Positions 43,726 to 52,880 of a stretch of DNA of 64,000 nt are shown here, piece by piece (position 1 is the first letter of the stretch; the number at the start of each line of letters is the position of its first letter). A model generated the notes under the pieces. The model was not told the DNA's origin. It did no database searches and saw nothing but the letters and a program-made list of their open reading frames with translations. Origin of the DNA: Achromobacter denitrificans NBRC 15125. GTDB taxonomy: Bacteria > Pseudomonadota > Gammaproteobacteria > Burkholderiales > Burkholderiaceae_B. Made by a program: the position numbers and the translations under genes. The stretch lies in the NCBI RefSeq assembly GCF_001571365.1, contig NZ_BCTQ01000011.1:104081-168080 (forward strand), given 5' to 3'.

Positions 43726-44207
43726 TGCTCAACCGACTGTCCGCGATCCTGTCGGGCATCAGCAAGGCCTTCGCCGCCCTGGCGGTGGCCTTGCTGGCGA
43801 TCCTGATCTCCTACGTGGTGTTCGCCCGCTTCGTGACCCACACCACGCCGCACTGGGCCGAGGAACTGCCCCGCCTGGTGCTGGTGTGGTCGGCCTTCAT
43901 CGGCGGCGTCACCTGCAGCTTCGAGCGTTCGCACCTGATGGCGGGCCTGCTGCCCTTCATGGTGCGCAACCCCCGGGTGCTGGCCGCGTTCGAGCGCATC
44001 AACCAGGCGCTCATCATCGTCGGCCTGGCGGCGCTGGGCTATGCCGGCTGGCAGCTGGCCGAGCTGACCATGGACCAGACGCTGCCGGCGCTGGACGTTT
44101 CGGCCGGCACGGTCTACCTGGCCTTGCCCTTCGCCTGCGCCATCACCGTGGTCGTGCACCTGGCGCAGCTGTTCTCCCCGGTGCCCGCCACCGCAGTAAA
44201 GGATTGA
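43725..44207 (+). CDS. TRAP transporter small permease (DctQ family)
   Basis: 160 residues with four membrane segments and the DctQ signature HWAEELPRLVLVWSAFIGGVTCSFERSHLMAGLLP, in which the W-x-E-E and R-x-L-x-W-x-x-F-x-G residues are conserved. It joins the receptor to the large permease in the inner membrane. It starts at the last base of the dctP stop (TAATG) and ends 4 bp before the dctM gene, so expression is coupled. Confidence 0.93.
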   Translation: MLNRLSAILSGISKAFAALAVALLAILISYVVFARFVTHTTPHWAEELPRLVLVWSAFIGGVTCSFERSHLMAGLLPFMVRNPRVLAAFERINQALIIVGLAALGYAGWQLAELTMDQTLPALDVSAGTVYLALPFACAITVVVHLAQLFSPVPATAVKD

Positions 44208-44211
44208 CATA

Positions 44212-45495
44212 ATGTCTTCGGGTGCTCTCTTCCTGATGGGCGTGTTCACGGTCACGGTGCTGATCGACATGCCCATCGCTTTCGGCCTGGTGCTTTCCTG
44301 CCTGGCCTACCTGGCCGTCTACGACTCCGCGCCCCTGATGGTCGCGGCGCAGCAGTACGTGGTGGGGCTGGACAGCTTCACGCTGCTGGCCATTCCGCTC
44401 TTCATCCTGGCCGCCCAGCTGATGAACGGCGCCGGCCTGACCCAGCGCATCGTGCGCCTATGCGCGGCCATCGTCGGCGACATCAAAGGCGGCCTGGCCG
44501 TCGTCGCCGTGCTGGCTTGCCTGATGTTCGGCGCGCTGTCCGGCTCGGGCGTGGCCGACGTGGTCGCCATCGGCAGCCTGCTGCTGCCGGCCATGGCGCG
44601 CAGCGGCTACGACAAGGGCTTTTCCTGCGCGCTGGTGGGCAGCGCCGGGGCCACGTCCACCATCATTCCGCCCAGCATCGTGCTGATCGTGTACGGCACC
44701 ATCACCGACACCTCGGTGGGCAAGCTGTTCATGGCCGGCATCATCCCGGGGATCCTGCTGGGGCTGTCGCTGATCGGCGTGGCCATCTGGCAGTCGCGCA
44801 AGCACAACTGGGCCGGCGGCCAGCCGTTCAGCGGGTCCGAGCTGCGCGCCGCGGCCATCGACGCGCTGCCGGCGCTGATGGTGCCGGTGCTGATCATCGG
44901 CGGCATCCGCTTCGGCATCTTCACGGCCACCGAGGCCGCCTCCAGCGCCATCGTCTACGCGCTGCTGGTCGGCTTCTTCTGGTACCGCACGCTGAGCCTG
45001 AAGTCGCTGTGGGACAACCTCAAGTCCACCGGCGAGAGCAGCGCGTCCATCCTGCTCATCATCGGCGCCTCGGGCCTGTTCGCCTGGGTGCTGGTGGCCG
45101 AGCAGGTGCCGCAGGCCCTGTCCACGCTGCTGGTCGACTGGACCGACAGCCGGGTCGCGGTGCTGCTCGTGCTCACGGTCGTGCTGTTGCTGCTGGGCAC
45201 CTTCATGGAGGCGATCCCGGTCATCATCATCGTGGCCCCCGTTGTCATGCCGGTCCTGGCGCACTACAACATTGATCCGGTGCACTTCGGCATCCTGCTG
45301 TCGATCAATATGGCCATTGGCGCCAATACGCCGCCGGTCGGGGTCGACCTGATGGCCGCCTGCAAGATCGGCGGCATCAACATGATGCAGACGCTGCGCC
45401 CGCTGTCCTGGATGATGCTGGCCATGACCGCCGTCATGCTCCTGCTCACTTTCGTTCCTGAACTGGTGCTCTTCCTGCCGAGGCATGTGCAATGA
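44212..45495 (+). CDS. TRAP transporter large permease (DctM family)
   Basis: A 427-residue, 11-12-segment secondary transporter that drives uptake with the sodium or proton gradient. Family motifs are AIPLFILAAQLMNGAGLTQRIV, FGALSGSGVADVVAIGSLLLPAM, GSAGATSTIIPPSIVLIVYGTITDTSVGKLFMAGIIPG and NMAIGANTPPVGVDLMAA. It is the last component of the TRAP trio. Its stop overlaps the HpcH/HpaI gene start by 4 bp, which links transport and metabolism on one mRNA. Confidence 0.94.
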   Translation: MSSGALFLMGVFTVTVLIDMPIAFGLVLSCLAYLAVYDSAPLMVAAQQYVVGLDSFTLLAIPLFILAAQLMNGAGLTQRIVRLCAAIVGDIKGGLAVVAVLACLMFGALSGSGVADVVAIGSLLLPAMARSGYDKGFSCALVGSAGATSTIIPPSIVLIVYGTITDTSVGKLFMAGIIPGILLGLSLIGVAIWQSRKHNWAGGQPFSGSELRAAAIDALPALMVPVLIIGGIRFGIFTATEAASSAIVYALLVGFFWYRTLSLKSLWDNLKSTGESSASILLIIGASGLFAWVLVAEQVPQALSTLLVDWTDSRVAVLLVLTVVLLLLGTFMEAIPVIIIVAPVVMPVLAHYNIDPVHFGILLSINMAIGANTPPVGVDLMAACKIGGINMMQTLRPLSWMMLAMTAVMLLLTFVPELVLFLPRHVQ

Positions 45496-46421
45496 ACCCT
45501 GCTAAACCCACCCTGCGCCCCGCGGCCCTGCGCCGCAGCTGGATGTTCGTGCCCGGCATGGATGCCGGCGCGCAAGCGGCCGCCCTGGCCAGCGGCGCCG
45601 ACGCCCTGGTCGCCGACCTGGAAGAGTTCACCGCGCCGGGCGACCGGCCGGCCGCCCGCGTCCGCATCGCGGCGCTGTTCCCGCGCTGCCGCGCCCAGGG
45701 CGTGGTGGCCGCCGCGCGCATCAACAAGCTGGAAGAGGACGGCCTGGCGGACCTGCGCGGAATCATGCCCGGCGCCCCGGACGCGGTGTTCCTGCCGCAT
45801 GCCGAAAGCGCGGCGCAGATCGCGGCGCTGGACCAGGCCATCACCGCCCTGGAAGCCGAGCTCGGGCTGCCCGCCGGCAGCACCGAGATCGTTCCCACGC
45901 TGGAATCCGCGCTGGGCGTGCACCGCGCCTACGAGATCCTCACCGCCAGCCCGCGGGTCTCCGCCAGCCTGCTGGCCGCCGAAGACCTGACCGCCAGCCT
46001 GGGCGCCGAACGCGGCAAGGACGGCATCGAGCTGCATCACCTGCGCGCGCGCTTCCTGGTGGACTGCACCGCCGCCGGGGTGCTGCCGATCGACTGCCCC
46101 TTCAACTACCGCGACCTGCCGGCGCTGGAAGCCGACCTGCGCTGGGCGCGCCGCCTGGGCCTGAAGTCCAAGTGCGCCACCGTGCCCGAACAGGTGCCGA
46201 TGATCCACGCCGTCTTCACCCCTGCCCCCGACGAAGTCGCGGCCGCGCACGACTGCGTGTCCCGCTTCGAGGCGCAGCGGGCCGGCCGCAACGACGCCGA
46301 GCGCATCGATCCGCCCGTCTACAACACCGCGCGCCGCCTCTTGGCCCGCCACCACCAATTCGAACGTTGGGCCGCCGCGCGCCGCGCGCAGGCCAGCCCG
46401 CAACAAGGAGACTCCGAATGA
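45492..46421 (+). CDS. HpcH/HpaI aldolase / citrate lyase beta-like protein
   Basis: A 309-residue TIM-barrel protein of the CitE/HpcH family. It has the N-terminal RRSWMFVPGMDAG, the phosphate/CoA region ARINKLEEDGL, EIVPTLESALGVHRAYEI and LLAAEDLTASLGAERG; the metal-binding Glu and Asp fall in the latter two blocks. The usual DLEDAV near residue 40 reads DLEEFT here. Members cleave or form C-C bonds (citramalyl-CoA, malyl-CoA, 2-keto-3-deoxy acids). It overlaps both neighbours by 4 bp and is probably an early or central step of the encoded pathway. Confidence 0.88.
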   Translation: MNPAKPTLRPAALRRSWMFVPGMDAGAQAAALASGADALVADLEEFTAPGDRPAARVRIAALFPRCRAQGVVAAARINKLEEDGLADLRGIMPGAPDAVFLPHAESAAQIAALDQAITALEAELGLPAGSTEIVPTLESALGVHRAYEILTASPRVSASLLAAEDLTASLGAERGKDGIELHHLRARFLVDCTAAGVLPIDCPFNYRDLPALEADLRWARRLGLKSKCATVPEQVPMIHAVFTPAPDEVAAAHDCVSRFEAQRAGRNDAERIDPPVYNTARRLLARHHQFERWAAARRAQASPQQGDSE

Positions 46422-48121
46422 CGCCAGCCGCAATCCCCGAACGCAACGGCGGCCAGATCCTGATGCAGCAATTGCGCATCCATGGCGCTCGCCGCGTGTT
46501 CATGATTCCCGGCGAAAGCTACCTGCCGTGCATCGACGCGCTCAACGAGCACACCGATGCCATCGAGCCCATCGTCTGCCGCCAGGAGAGCGGCGCGGCC
46601 TACATGGCCGAGGCCTACGGCAAGCTGACCGGCGAGCCCGGCATCTGTTTCGTGACCCGCGGCCCGGGCGCCACCAACGCCAGCATCGGCGTGCATACCG
46701 CCTTCCAGGACTCCACGCCGATGATCCTGTTCGTCGGCCAGGTCGGCAACGACTTCATGGAACGCGAAGCCTTCCAGGAAATCGACTACCGCCGCATGTT
46801 CGGCCAGATGGCCAAGTGGGTGGCGCAGATCGACCGCACCGACCGCATCCCCGAGTACATTTCCCGCGCGTTCGCCGTGGCCACCAGCGGCCGGCCCGGA
46901 CCGGTGGTGCTGGCGCTGCCCGAGGACACGCTGTGGGGCCGGGCCAGCGTGTCCGACCTGCCGCGCTACACCCGGGTGCGCAGCCATCCCGGCGCCGAGG
47001 ACCTGGCGCGCATGACCCAGCTGCTGGACGCGGCCGAGCGCCCGTTCCTGCTGCTGGGCGGCAATGGCTGGCACCAGGCCGCGATCGACCAGATCGCCGG
47101 CTTCGCCGAGCGCTTCGAGCTGCCGGTCGGCACCGCCTGGCGCCGCCTGGAAGCCTTCGACCAGCGCCATCCCAATGCCGCCGGCCACGTGGGCTGGGCC
47201 ATGACGCCCGCGCTGCGCCAGCGCCTGCTCGACGCCGACCTGGTGCTGGCGGTCGGCACCCGCCTGGGCGAAGCCACCACCGAGGGCTACACCGTCATCG
47301 AGAGCCCGCTGCCCCGCCAGAAGCTGATCCACGTCTACCCCGACGCGGCCGAGCTGGGCCGCGTGTTCTCGCCCACCCAGGCCATCGTGGCCGATGTGGC
47401 AAGCTTCGCCGCCGCCGCGGCCACGCTGGTTCCCGGCCATGCCTCGCCGCGCGGAGAAGCCGTGCGCGCCGCCCACGAGGAACTGACCGACAGCCTCGCC
47501 CCGCTGCCCTCGCCCGGCCCGATGAGCCTGGACGAGGCCGCCGCCTACGTCGACGCCCACATCCCGCCGGACGCCTGCATCACGGTGGGCGCGGGCAACT
47601 ACGCCCTGTATCCGCACCGTTACCGCCGCTACGCCGGCCCGGGCAGCAGCCTGACCCCCACCGTGGGGTCCATGGGCTACGGGCTGCCCGCCGCGATTTC
47701 CGCCAAACTCGAAAACCGCGACCGCACCGTGGTGTGCTACGCGGGCGACGGCTGCTTCCAGATGAACATGCAGGAACTGGGCGTGGCGCTGCAATACCGC
47801 CTGGGCGTGGTCGTGCTGGTGTTCAACAACGGCATCTGGGGCACGATCCGCGCCCACCAGGAACGCGAATTCCCGGCCCGCGCCATCGCGCTGTCCTTCG
47901 AGAACCCGGACTTCACCCAGATCATCCGCGGCTACGGCGGCCACGGCGAGGCCGTGGAGCGCACGGCCGACTTCGGCCCGGCCTTCGAACGGGCGCTGGC
48001 CTTCGCGCAGCGCGAGAACCTTCCGGCGCTGCTGGAGATCCGCTACGACGCCAACGGCATCTCGCCGGGCGAAACGCTGACGGGCATCCGCGACGCGGCG
48101 CTGGCCCGCGCGGCCCACTGA
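46418..48121 (+). CDS. Thiamine-diphosphate-dependent enzyme (acetolactate synthase-like)
   Basis: A 567-residue ThDP enzyme with the three-domain layout of acetolactate synthase/oxo-acid decarboxylases. The N-terminal Pyr domain has VFMIPGESYLPCIDALNE and the activating glutamate in RQESGAAYMAEAYG. The middle domain starts near residue 190. The C-terminal PP domain has the GDG-N26-NN motif (GDGCFQMNMQELGVALQY...FNNGIWG). The ATG lies within the stop of the HpcH gene. No small ALS subunit is nearby, so a catabolic decarboxylase/ligase is more likely than branched-chain synthesis; the aldehyde dehydrogenase downstream would fit an aldehyde product. Confidence 0.9.
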   Translation: MTPAAIPERNGGQILMQQLRIHGARRVFMIPGESYLPCIDALNEHTDAIEPIVCRQESGAAYMAEAYGKLTGEPGICFVTRGPGATNASIGVHTAFQDSTPMILFVGQVGNDFMEREAFQEIDYRRMFGQMAKWVAQIDRTDRIPEYISRAFAVATSGRPGPVVLALPEDTLWGRASVSDLPRYTRVRSHPGAEDLARMTQLLDAAERPFLLLGGNGWHQAAIDQIAGFAERFELPVGTAWRRLEAFDQRHPNAAGHVGWAMTPALRQRLLDADLVLAVGTRLGEATTEGYTVIESPLPRQKLIHVYPDAAELGRVFSPTQAIVADVASFAAAAATLVPGHASPRGEAVRAAHEELTDSLAPLPSPGPMSLDEAAAYVDAHIPPDACITVGAGNYALYPHRYRRYAGPGSSLTPTVGSMGYGLPAAISAKLENRDRTVVCYAGDGCFQMNMQELGVALQYRLGVVVLVFNNGIWGTIRAHQEREFPARAIALSFENPDFTQIIRGYGGHGEAVERTADFGPAFERALAFAQRENLPALLEIRYDANGISPGETLTGIRDAALARAAH

Positions 48122-48139
48122 CAAGCAGGAGCTATCGAC

Positions 48140-49384
48140 ATGACGACGACTATTTCTATCGACGGGCAGCGGCTGTGGAAGTCGCTGATGGATCTGGCCC
48201 GGATCGGCGCCACGCCCAAGGGCGGCAACTGCCGGCTGGCGCTGACGGCCCTGGACGGCCAGGGCCGCGACCTCGTCACCGGCTGGATGCGCGATGCCGG
48301 CATGACGCTGCGCGTGGACCAGGTGGGCAACATCTTCGCGCGCCGCGCCGGCCGCGACAATGACCTGCCGCCGGTCATGACCGGCAGCCACATCGACACC
48401 CAGCCCACCGGCGGCAAGTTCGACGGCTGCTACGGCGTGCTGGCGGGCCTGGAGGTCATGCGCACGCTGAACGACCACGGCGTCGTGACCGAGGCGCCGC
48501 TGGAAGTGGCGATCTGGACGAACGAGGAAGGCTCGCGCTTCGTGCCGGTGATGATGGGCTCCGGCGTGTTCGCCGGCAAGTTCCCGCTGGAAGTGGCGCT
48601 GACTGCCACGGACCGCGACGGCAAGTCGGTGGCCGACGAGCTGGCCGCCATCGGCTATGCGGGCGCGGACCCCGTCGGCGGCCGCCCGGTAGGCGCGTAC
48701 TTCGAGGCGCATATCGAGCAAGGCCCCATCCTGGAACACGAGGAAAAGGTAGTGGGCGTGGTGACCGGCTCGCTCGGCCTGCGCTGGTACGACGTGACCA
48801 TTACCGGCATGGAAATGCACGCCGGCCCCACCCCGATGCCGATCCGCCGCGACGCGCTGTACGCCGCCAGCTTCCTGCTGCAGGCCGTGGTCGACATCGC
48901 CAACGCCAACCAGCCCCATGGCCGCGGCACCGTCGGAGAGATCCACGCGCACCCCGGCTCGCGCAACGTCATCCCCGGCCAGGTCCGCATGACGGTGGAC
49001 CTGCGCCACGAAGACGAGGCCACCCTCACGGAGATGGACCGCCGCTGGCTGGAAATCTGCGCCGAGATCGCCAAGCGCCATAACGTGGACGTGGACGTCA
49101 AGCACGTGCAGTACTTCCCGCCCACCCCGTTCGACCCGGACCTGGTCGGCAAGGTGCGCAACGGCGCGGCCCGCCGCGGCCTGGCCGCCATGGACATCGT
49201 GACCGGCGCCGGACACGACGCCGTCTACATGGCCAGCGTGGCGCCGACCGCCATGATCTTCGTGCCCTGCAAGGACGGCGTGAGCCACAACGAGATCGAA
49301 GACGCCAAGCCCGCCGACCTGGAAGCGGGTTGCAACGTGCTGCTCGACGCCATGGTGGCGCGCGCCAACGCCAAGCAGGCATGA
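48140..49384 (+). CDS. M20-family amidohydrolase (hydantoinase/carbamoylase type)
   Basis: A 414-residue binuclear zinc hydrolase of the N-carbamoyl-L-amino-acid hydrolase/allantoate amidohydrolase group. The metal motifs are TGSHIDTQPTGGKFDGCYG (His and Asp), WTNEEGSRFVP and EAHIEQGPILEHEEKVVGVV; the C-terminal AGHDAVYMASVAPTAMIFVPCKDGVSHNE supplies the last histidines. It hydrolyses a carbamoyl or acylamide bond. It lies 18 bp after the ThDP gene and overlaps the aldehyde dehydrogenase by 4 bp. The encoded pathway probably starts with an N-substituted amine or ureido compound. Confidence 0.92.
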   Translation: MTTTISIDGQRLWKSLMDLARIGATPKGGNCRLALTALDGQGRDLVTGWMRDAGMTLRVDQVGNIFARRAGRDNDLPPVMTGSHIDTQPTGGKFDGCYGVLAGLEVMRTLNDHGVVTEAPLEVAIWTNEEGSRFVPVMMGSGVFAGKFPLEVALTATDRDGKSVADELAAIGYAGADPVGGRPVGAYFEAHIEQGPILEHEEKVVGVVTGSLGLRWYDVTITGMEMHAGPTPMPIRRDALYAASFLLQAVVDIANANQPHGRGTVGEIHAHPGSRNVIPGQVRMTVDLRHEDEATLTEMDRRWLEICAEIAKRHNVDVDVKHVQYFPPTPFDPDLVGKVRNGAARRGLAAMDIVTGAGHDAVYMASVAPTAMIFVPCKDGVSHNEIEDAKPADLEAGCNVLLDAMVARANAKQA

Positions 49385-50883
49385 CCATGACCCAAGACAC
49401 CGCATACTGGCGCGCCAAGGCCGCCGCCCTGTCCTTCAACGGCCGCGCCTACATCGACGGCGCGTACTGCGACGCCGCCGACGGCGCCACCTTCCCCGCC
49501 ACCAGCCCTATCGACGGCCGCAAGCTGGCCGACGTGGCGGCCTGCGGCGCGGCCGACGTGGACCGCGCGGTCCGCGCCGCGCGCCGGGCCTTCGAGGCCG
49601 GCGTCTGGAGCGGCCTCGCGCCGCGCCAGCGCAAGGAGCGGCTGCTGCGCCTGGCGGCGCTGATCGACGCCAACCGCGAAGAACTCGCCCTGCTCGAAAC
49701 GCTGGACATGGGCAAGCCGATACGCGATGCGCTCGCCTTCGACGTGCCGGAGACGGCGCGCTGCTACGCCTGGTACGCCGAGGCCATCGACAAGATCTAC
49801 GACGAGATCGCCCCGACCGGCCCGGACGCGCTGGCCACCATTACCCGCGAAGCGCTGGGCGTGGTCGCCGCCGTGGTGCCGTGGAACTATCCGCTGATGA
49901 TGGCCGCCTGGAAGGTCGCGCCCGCGCTGGCGGCCGGCAACAGCGTCATCCTCAAGCCGGCGGAGCAGGCCTCGCTGTCGGCCATCCGCCTCGCGGCCCT
50001 GGCCGAGCAGGCCGGCATTCCCGCCGGCGTCTTCAGCGTGGTGCCCGGCCTGGGCGCCCAGGCCGGCCAGGCGCTGGGGCTGCATCCCGACGTGGACTGC
50101 ATCGCCTTTACCGGCTCCACCGCCACGGGCAAGCGCTTCATGGAGTATTCGGGCCAGTCGAACCTGAAGCGCGTCTGGCTGGAATGCGGCGGCAAGTCGC
50201 CCCACATCGTGTTCGAGGACTGCCCTGATCTCGACCGCGCGGCGCTCGCCGCGGCGCTGGGCATTTTCTCCAACCAGGGCGAAGTCTGCATCGCCGGCTC
50301 CCGCCTGTACGTGCAGGACGGCATCTACGACGCGTTCATGGCCAAGGTCGCCGCGCATGCCGCCGCCCTGCAGCCCGGCGATCCGCTGGACCCCGCCACC
50401 GCCATGGGCGCCATGGTGGACGAGCGGCAGATGCGCGGCGTGCTCGCCCGCATCGAGGCCGGCGCCGCCGAAGGCGCCCGCCTGCGCATGGGCGGCCGCC
50501 AGGCCCTCGGCGCCACCGGCGGCTACTACATCGAGCCCACCATCTTCGATTGCGCGGACCAGGGCAACAGCCTGGTGCGCGAGGAGATCTTCGGCCCGGT
50601 GCTGGCGGCCCAGCGCTTCTCCACTGAGGACGACGCCGTCCGGCTGGCCAACGATTCGGTCTACGGCCTGGGCGCCGGGCTCTGGACCGCGAACCTGTCG
50701 CGCGCCCACCGCCTCTCGCGCCGCCTGCGCGCCGGGCTCGTGTGGGTGAATTGCTATGCCGACGGCGACATCACCGTGCCTTTCGGCGGGGTCAAGCAGT
50801 CCGGTTTCGGCCGAGACAAATCGCTGCACGCGCTGGACAAGTACAGCGACCTGAAGACCACCTGGATCAGCCTGACGGCCTGA
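49381..50883 (+). CDS. Aldehyde dehydrogenase (PuuC/gamma-glutamyl-aminobutyraldehyde DH-like)
   Basis: A 500-residue NAD(P)-dependent aldehyde dehydrogenase. It has PWNYPLMMAAWKVAPALAAGN (cofactor/oxyanion Asn), LECGGKSPHIVFEDC with the catalytic glutamate, and NQGEVCIAGSRLYV with the nucleophilic cysteine. The C-terminus GVKQSGFGRDKSLHALDKYSDLKTTWISL is the pattern of PuuC and related amino-aldehyde dehydrogenases. The ATG at 49381 overlaps the preceding stop (ATGA); a second ATG is 2 codons on. It oxidises the aldehyde made by the preceding steps, presumably an amino- or acyl-aminoaldehyde. Confidence 0.93.
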   Translation: MTMTQDTAYWRAKAAALSFNGRAYIDGAYCDAADGATFPATSPIDGRKLADVAACGAADVDRAVRAARRAFEAGVWSGLAPRQRKERLLRLAALIDANREELALLETLDMGKPIRDALAFDVPETARCYAWYAEAIDKIYDEIAPTGPDALATITREALGVVAAVVPWNYPLMMAAWKVAPALAAGNSVILKPAEQASLSAIRLAALAEQAGIPAGVFSVVPGLGAQAGQALGLHPDVDCIAFTGSTATGKRFMEYSGQSNLKRVWLECGGKSPHIVFEDCPDLDRAALAAALGIFSNQGEVCIAGSRLYVQDGIYDAFMAKVAAHAAALQPGDPLDPATAMGAMVDERQMRGVLARIEAGAAEGARLRMGGRQALGATGGYYIEPTIFDCADQGNSLVREEIFGPVLAAQRFSTEDDAVRLANDSVYGLGAGLWTANLSRAHRLSRRLRAGLVWVNCYADGDITVPFGGVKQSGFGRDKSLHALDKYSDLKTTWISLTA

Positions 50884-50889
50884 TCCCCC

Positions 50890-50916
50890 GGGCGGACGCC
50901 CGCGAGGCGTCCGCCC
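50890..50916 (+). other. Perfect 10-bp stem-loop after the aldehyde dehydrogenase gene
   Basis: GGGCGGACGC / GCGTCCGCCC with a 7-base loop, directly after the stop. No proper T-run follows (TCTATG), so it may be a partial terminator. The rest of the 187-bp gap before the Bug gene shows no other clear element. Confidence 0.5.
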
Positions 50917-51070
50917 TCTATGCCATTTCGCGCTATCTGCTTGGCCGCCAACGACATTGAAGGCGGCAGGCCCTTGTGCGACCTTGATCGGCGACGGGCT
51001 GCCCGACAGGGACCCGTTGCGGGCAGGCGCAGGCGCTCTCCCGCCATCAGAACAATGACTGGAGACTACG

Positions 51071-52108
51071 ATGCGCAATGCGATAACGCGAGGCGGAACA
51101 CCATCCGCCCTTCACGCGGGCAAGCCGTCATGGCGCCGCGCCGCGCTGGCGGCCCTGCTGGCCGGCGCGGCCTGGGCGTCGGCGCCGGCCTGCGCGCAGG
51201 ACCCCTATCCCTCCAAGCCGGTCACCATCCTGGTCGGCTTTCCGCCCGGCACCGCCACCGACACCGTCGCGCGGATGCTGGGCGACCGCCTGGCGCAGCG
51301 CCTGGGCCAGCAGTTCATCGTCGAGAACAAGCCCGGCGCCGGCGGCTCCATCGCCGCGGGGCTGGGCGCGCGCGCCCGGCCCGACGGCTACACGCTGATG
51401 ATAGGCGCCTCGGCCCCGCAGGCCATCAACCCCCACGTCTACCCCAACCTCAATTACGACGCCCGCAAGGATTTCGCGCCCATCGGGCTGCTGACCTGGC
51501 TGCCCTACCTGTTCGTCGTCAGCCCCGACAACCCCGCCCGCAACCTGGGCGAATTCCTCGCGGCCGTGAAAGCCAGGCCGGACCAATACACCTACGCCAC
51601 CACCGGCGTGGGCACGACCAGCCACCTGGTCACCTCCGTCCTGCTGGCCAAGGCCGGCGCCCGCATGATCCACGTGCCCTACAAGGGCAGCAGCCAGGCG
51701 CAGACCGACATCGTCGGCGGACGGACCTACGCCACCTTCGACACCATGGTGTCTTCGCTGGCGCTGGTGAAGGCCGGCCGCCTCAAGGCGCTGGCGGTCA
51801 GCACCCCCGAACGGGTCCCCAGCCTGCCCGACGTGCCCACCGTCGCCGAACAGGGATTTCCCGGCTTCGACATGGGCGCCTGGCTGGGCCTGATCGCGCC
51901 GGCGGGGATCGCGCCGCCGATCCAGGAAAAGCTGGCGGCCGAGGTCAACGCCGTGCTGGCCGACCCGGCCGTGCGCGACAAGCTGGCGGATCTGGGCGCC
52001 CAGGTCCGCACCACCGCCACGCCCGCCGAATTCGGCGCGCTGATGAAAAGCGAATATGAGTCGTGGGGCCGGGTGGTCCGCGACTTCAACGTCAAAGCCA
52101 CGGACTGA
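51071..52108 (+). CDS. Bug-type tripartite tricarboxylate transporter receptor
   Basis: A 345-residue Bug/TctC-like periplasmic receptor. A twin-basic N-terminus and hydrophobic core (RRAALAALLAGAAWASAPACA) precede the mature DPYPSKPVTILVGFPPGTATD. Family blocks are VENKPGAGGSIAAGLGARARPDGYTL, HVPYKGSSQAQTDIVGG and SLPDVPTVAEQGFPGFDMGAWLGLIAPAGI. TGGAG precedes the start. It is the third transporter class on this strand and has no TctA/TctB partner here. It is separated from the aldehyde dehydrogenase by 187 bp with a hairpin, so it may have its own promoter, and is 16 bp before a class II aldolase. Confidence 0.92.
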   Translation: MRNAITRGGTPSALHAGKPSWRRAALAALLAGAAWASAPACAQDPYPSKPVTILVGFPPGTATDTVARMLGDRLAQRLGQQFIVENKPGAGGSIAAGLGARARPDGYTLMIGASAPQAINPHVYPNLNYDARKDFAPIGLLTWLPYLFVVSPDNPARNLGEFLAAVKARPDQYTYATTGVGTTSHLVTSVLLAKAGARMIHVPYKGSSQAQTDIVGGRTYATFDTMVSSLALVKAGRLKALAVSTPERVPSLPDVPTVAEQGFPGFDMGAWLGLIAPAGIAPPIQEKLAAEVNAVLADPAVRDKLADLGAQVRTTATPAEFGALMKSEYESWGRVVRDFNVKATD

Positions 52109-52124
52109 ACAGGAGACGACAACC

Positions 52125-52874
52125 ATGCCCGCCGCTTCCGCCATGAGCCCCGAGGAATGGGATACCCGCGTCCAGCTGGCCGCCTGCTACCGGCTGGTCT
52201 CGCACTTCGGGATGAGCGACCTCATCTACAACCACATCACGGCCCGGATCCCCGGTTCGGACGATCATCTGCTGATCAATCCCTACGGCATGATGTACGA
52301 CGAAATCACCGCGTCCAGCCTGGTCAAGATCGACCTGGACGGCCGGGCGCTGGCCAATACCGGCGAATACGGCATCAATGCCGCCGGCTACGTCATCCAC
52401 AGCGCCGTGCACGCGGCGCGCCACGACGTGCAGTGCGTGATCCATACGCATACGCGCGCCGGCATGGCGGTGTCCGCGCTGCGCTGCGGCCTGCTGCCGC
52501 TGACCCAGACGGCCATGCGCTTCGCGAAGATCCCGTATCACGACTACGAAAGCGTCGCCATCGACCTGGACGAGCGCGAACGCCTGGTGGCGGACCTGGG
52601 CGGATCCGAGGCGATGATCCTGCGCAACCACGGGCTGCTGGCCGTGGGTCCCACCATCGCGCAGGCCTTCAACACCCTGTACTGGCTGGAAATGGCGTGC
52701 AAGGCACAGGTGGATGCCCTGGCCGCCAACCGCGAACTCTGCGTGCCGCCCCCGGCCGTGATCGAAAAGACCTGGCACCTGTACCAGCCCACCACGCGCC
52801 GGCCGTTCGGCGAGCTGGAATGGCCGGCCATGCTGCGGCTGATGGACCGCAAGGACCCCGGCTACCGCGATTGA
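52125..52874 (+). CDS. Class II aldolase/adducin family protein
   Basis: A 249-residue zinc-dependent aldolase-like enzyme with DLIYNHITARIPGSDDHLLINPYGMMYDEI, CVIHTHTRAGMAVSAL (metal histidines), and ILRNHGLLAVGPTIAQAF. AGGAG precedes the ATG and the gene is 16 bp after the Bug receptor. It differs in length and N-terminus from the aldolase at 32229-33071, so the two are not recent copies. It ends the rightward array and converges with the second ThDP enzyme, 6 bp away. Confidence 0.9.
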   Translation: MPAASAMSPEEWDTRVQLAACYRLVSHFGMSDLIYNHITARIPGSDDHLLINPYGMMYDEITASSLVKIDLDGRALANTGEYGINAAGYVIHSAVHAARHDVQCVIHTHTRAGMAVSALRCGLLPLTQTAMRFAKIPYHDYESVAIDLDERERLVADLGGSEAMILRNHGLLAVGPTIAQAFNTLYWLEMACKAQVDALAANRELCVPPPAVIEKTWHLYQPTTRRPFGELEWPAMLRLMDRKDPGYRD

Positions 52875-52880
52875 GCCGGC

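Noticed and set aside
46319..49405. A 1028-codon open frame antisense to the ThDP enzyme and amidohydrolase genes
   Set aside because: Low-complexity His/Gly/Ala/Val composition and no motifs; it shadows two well-supported genes on the other strand.
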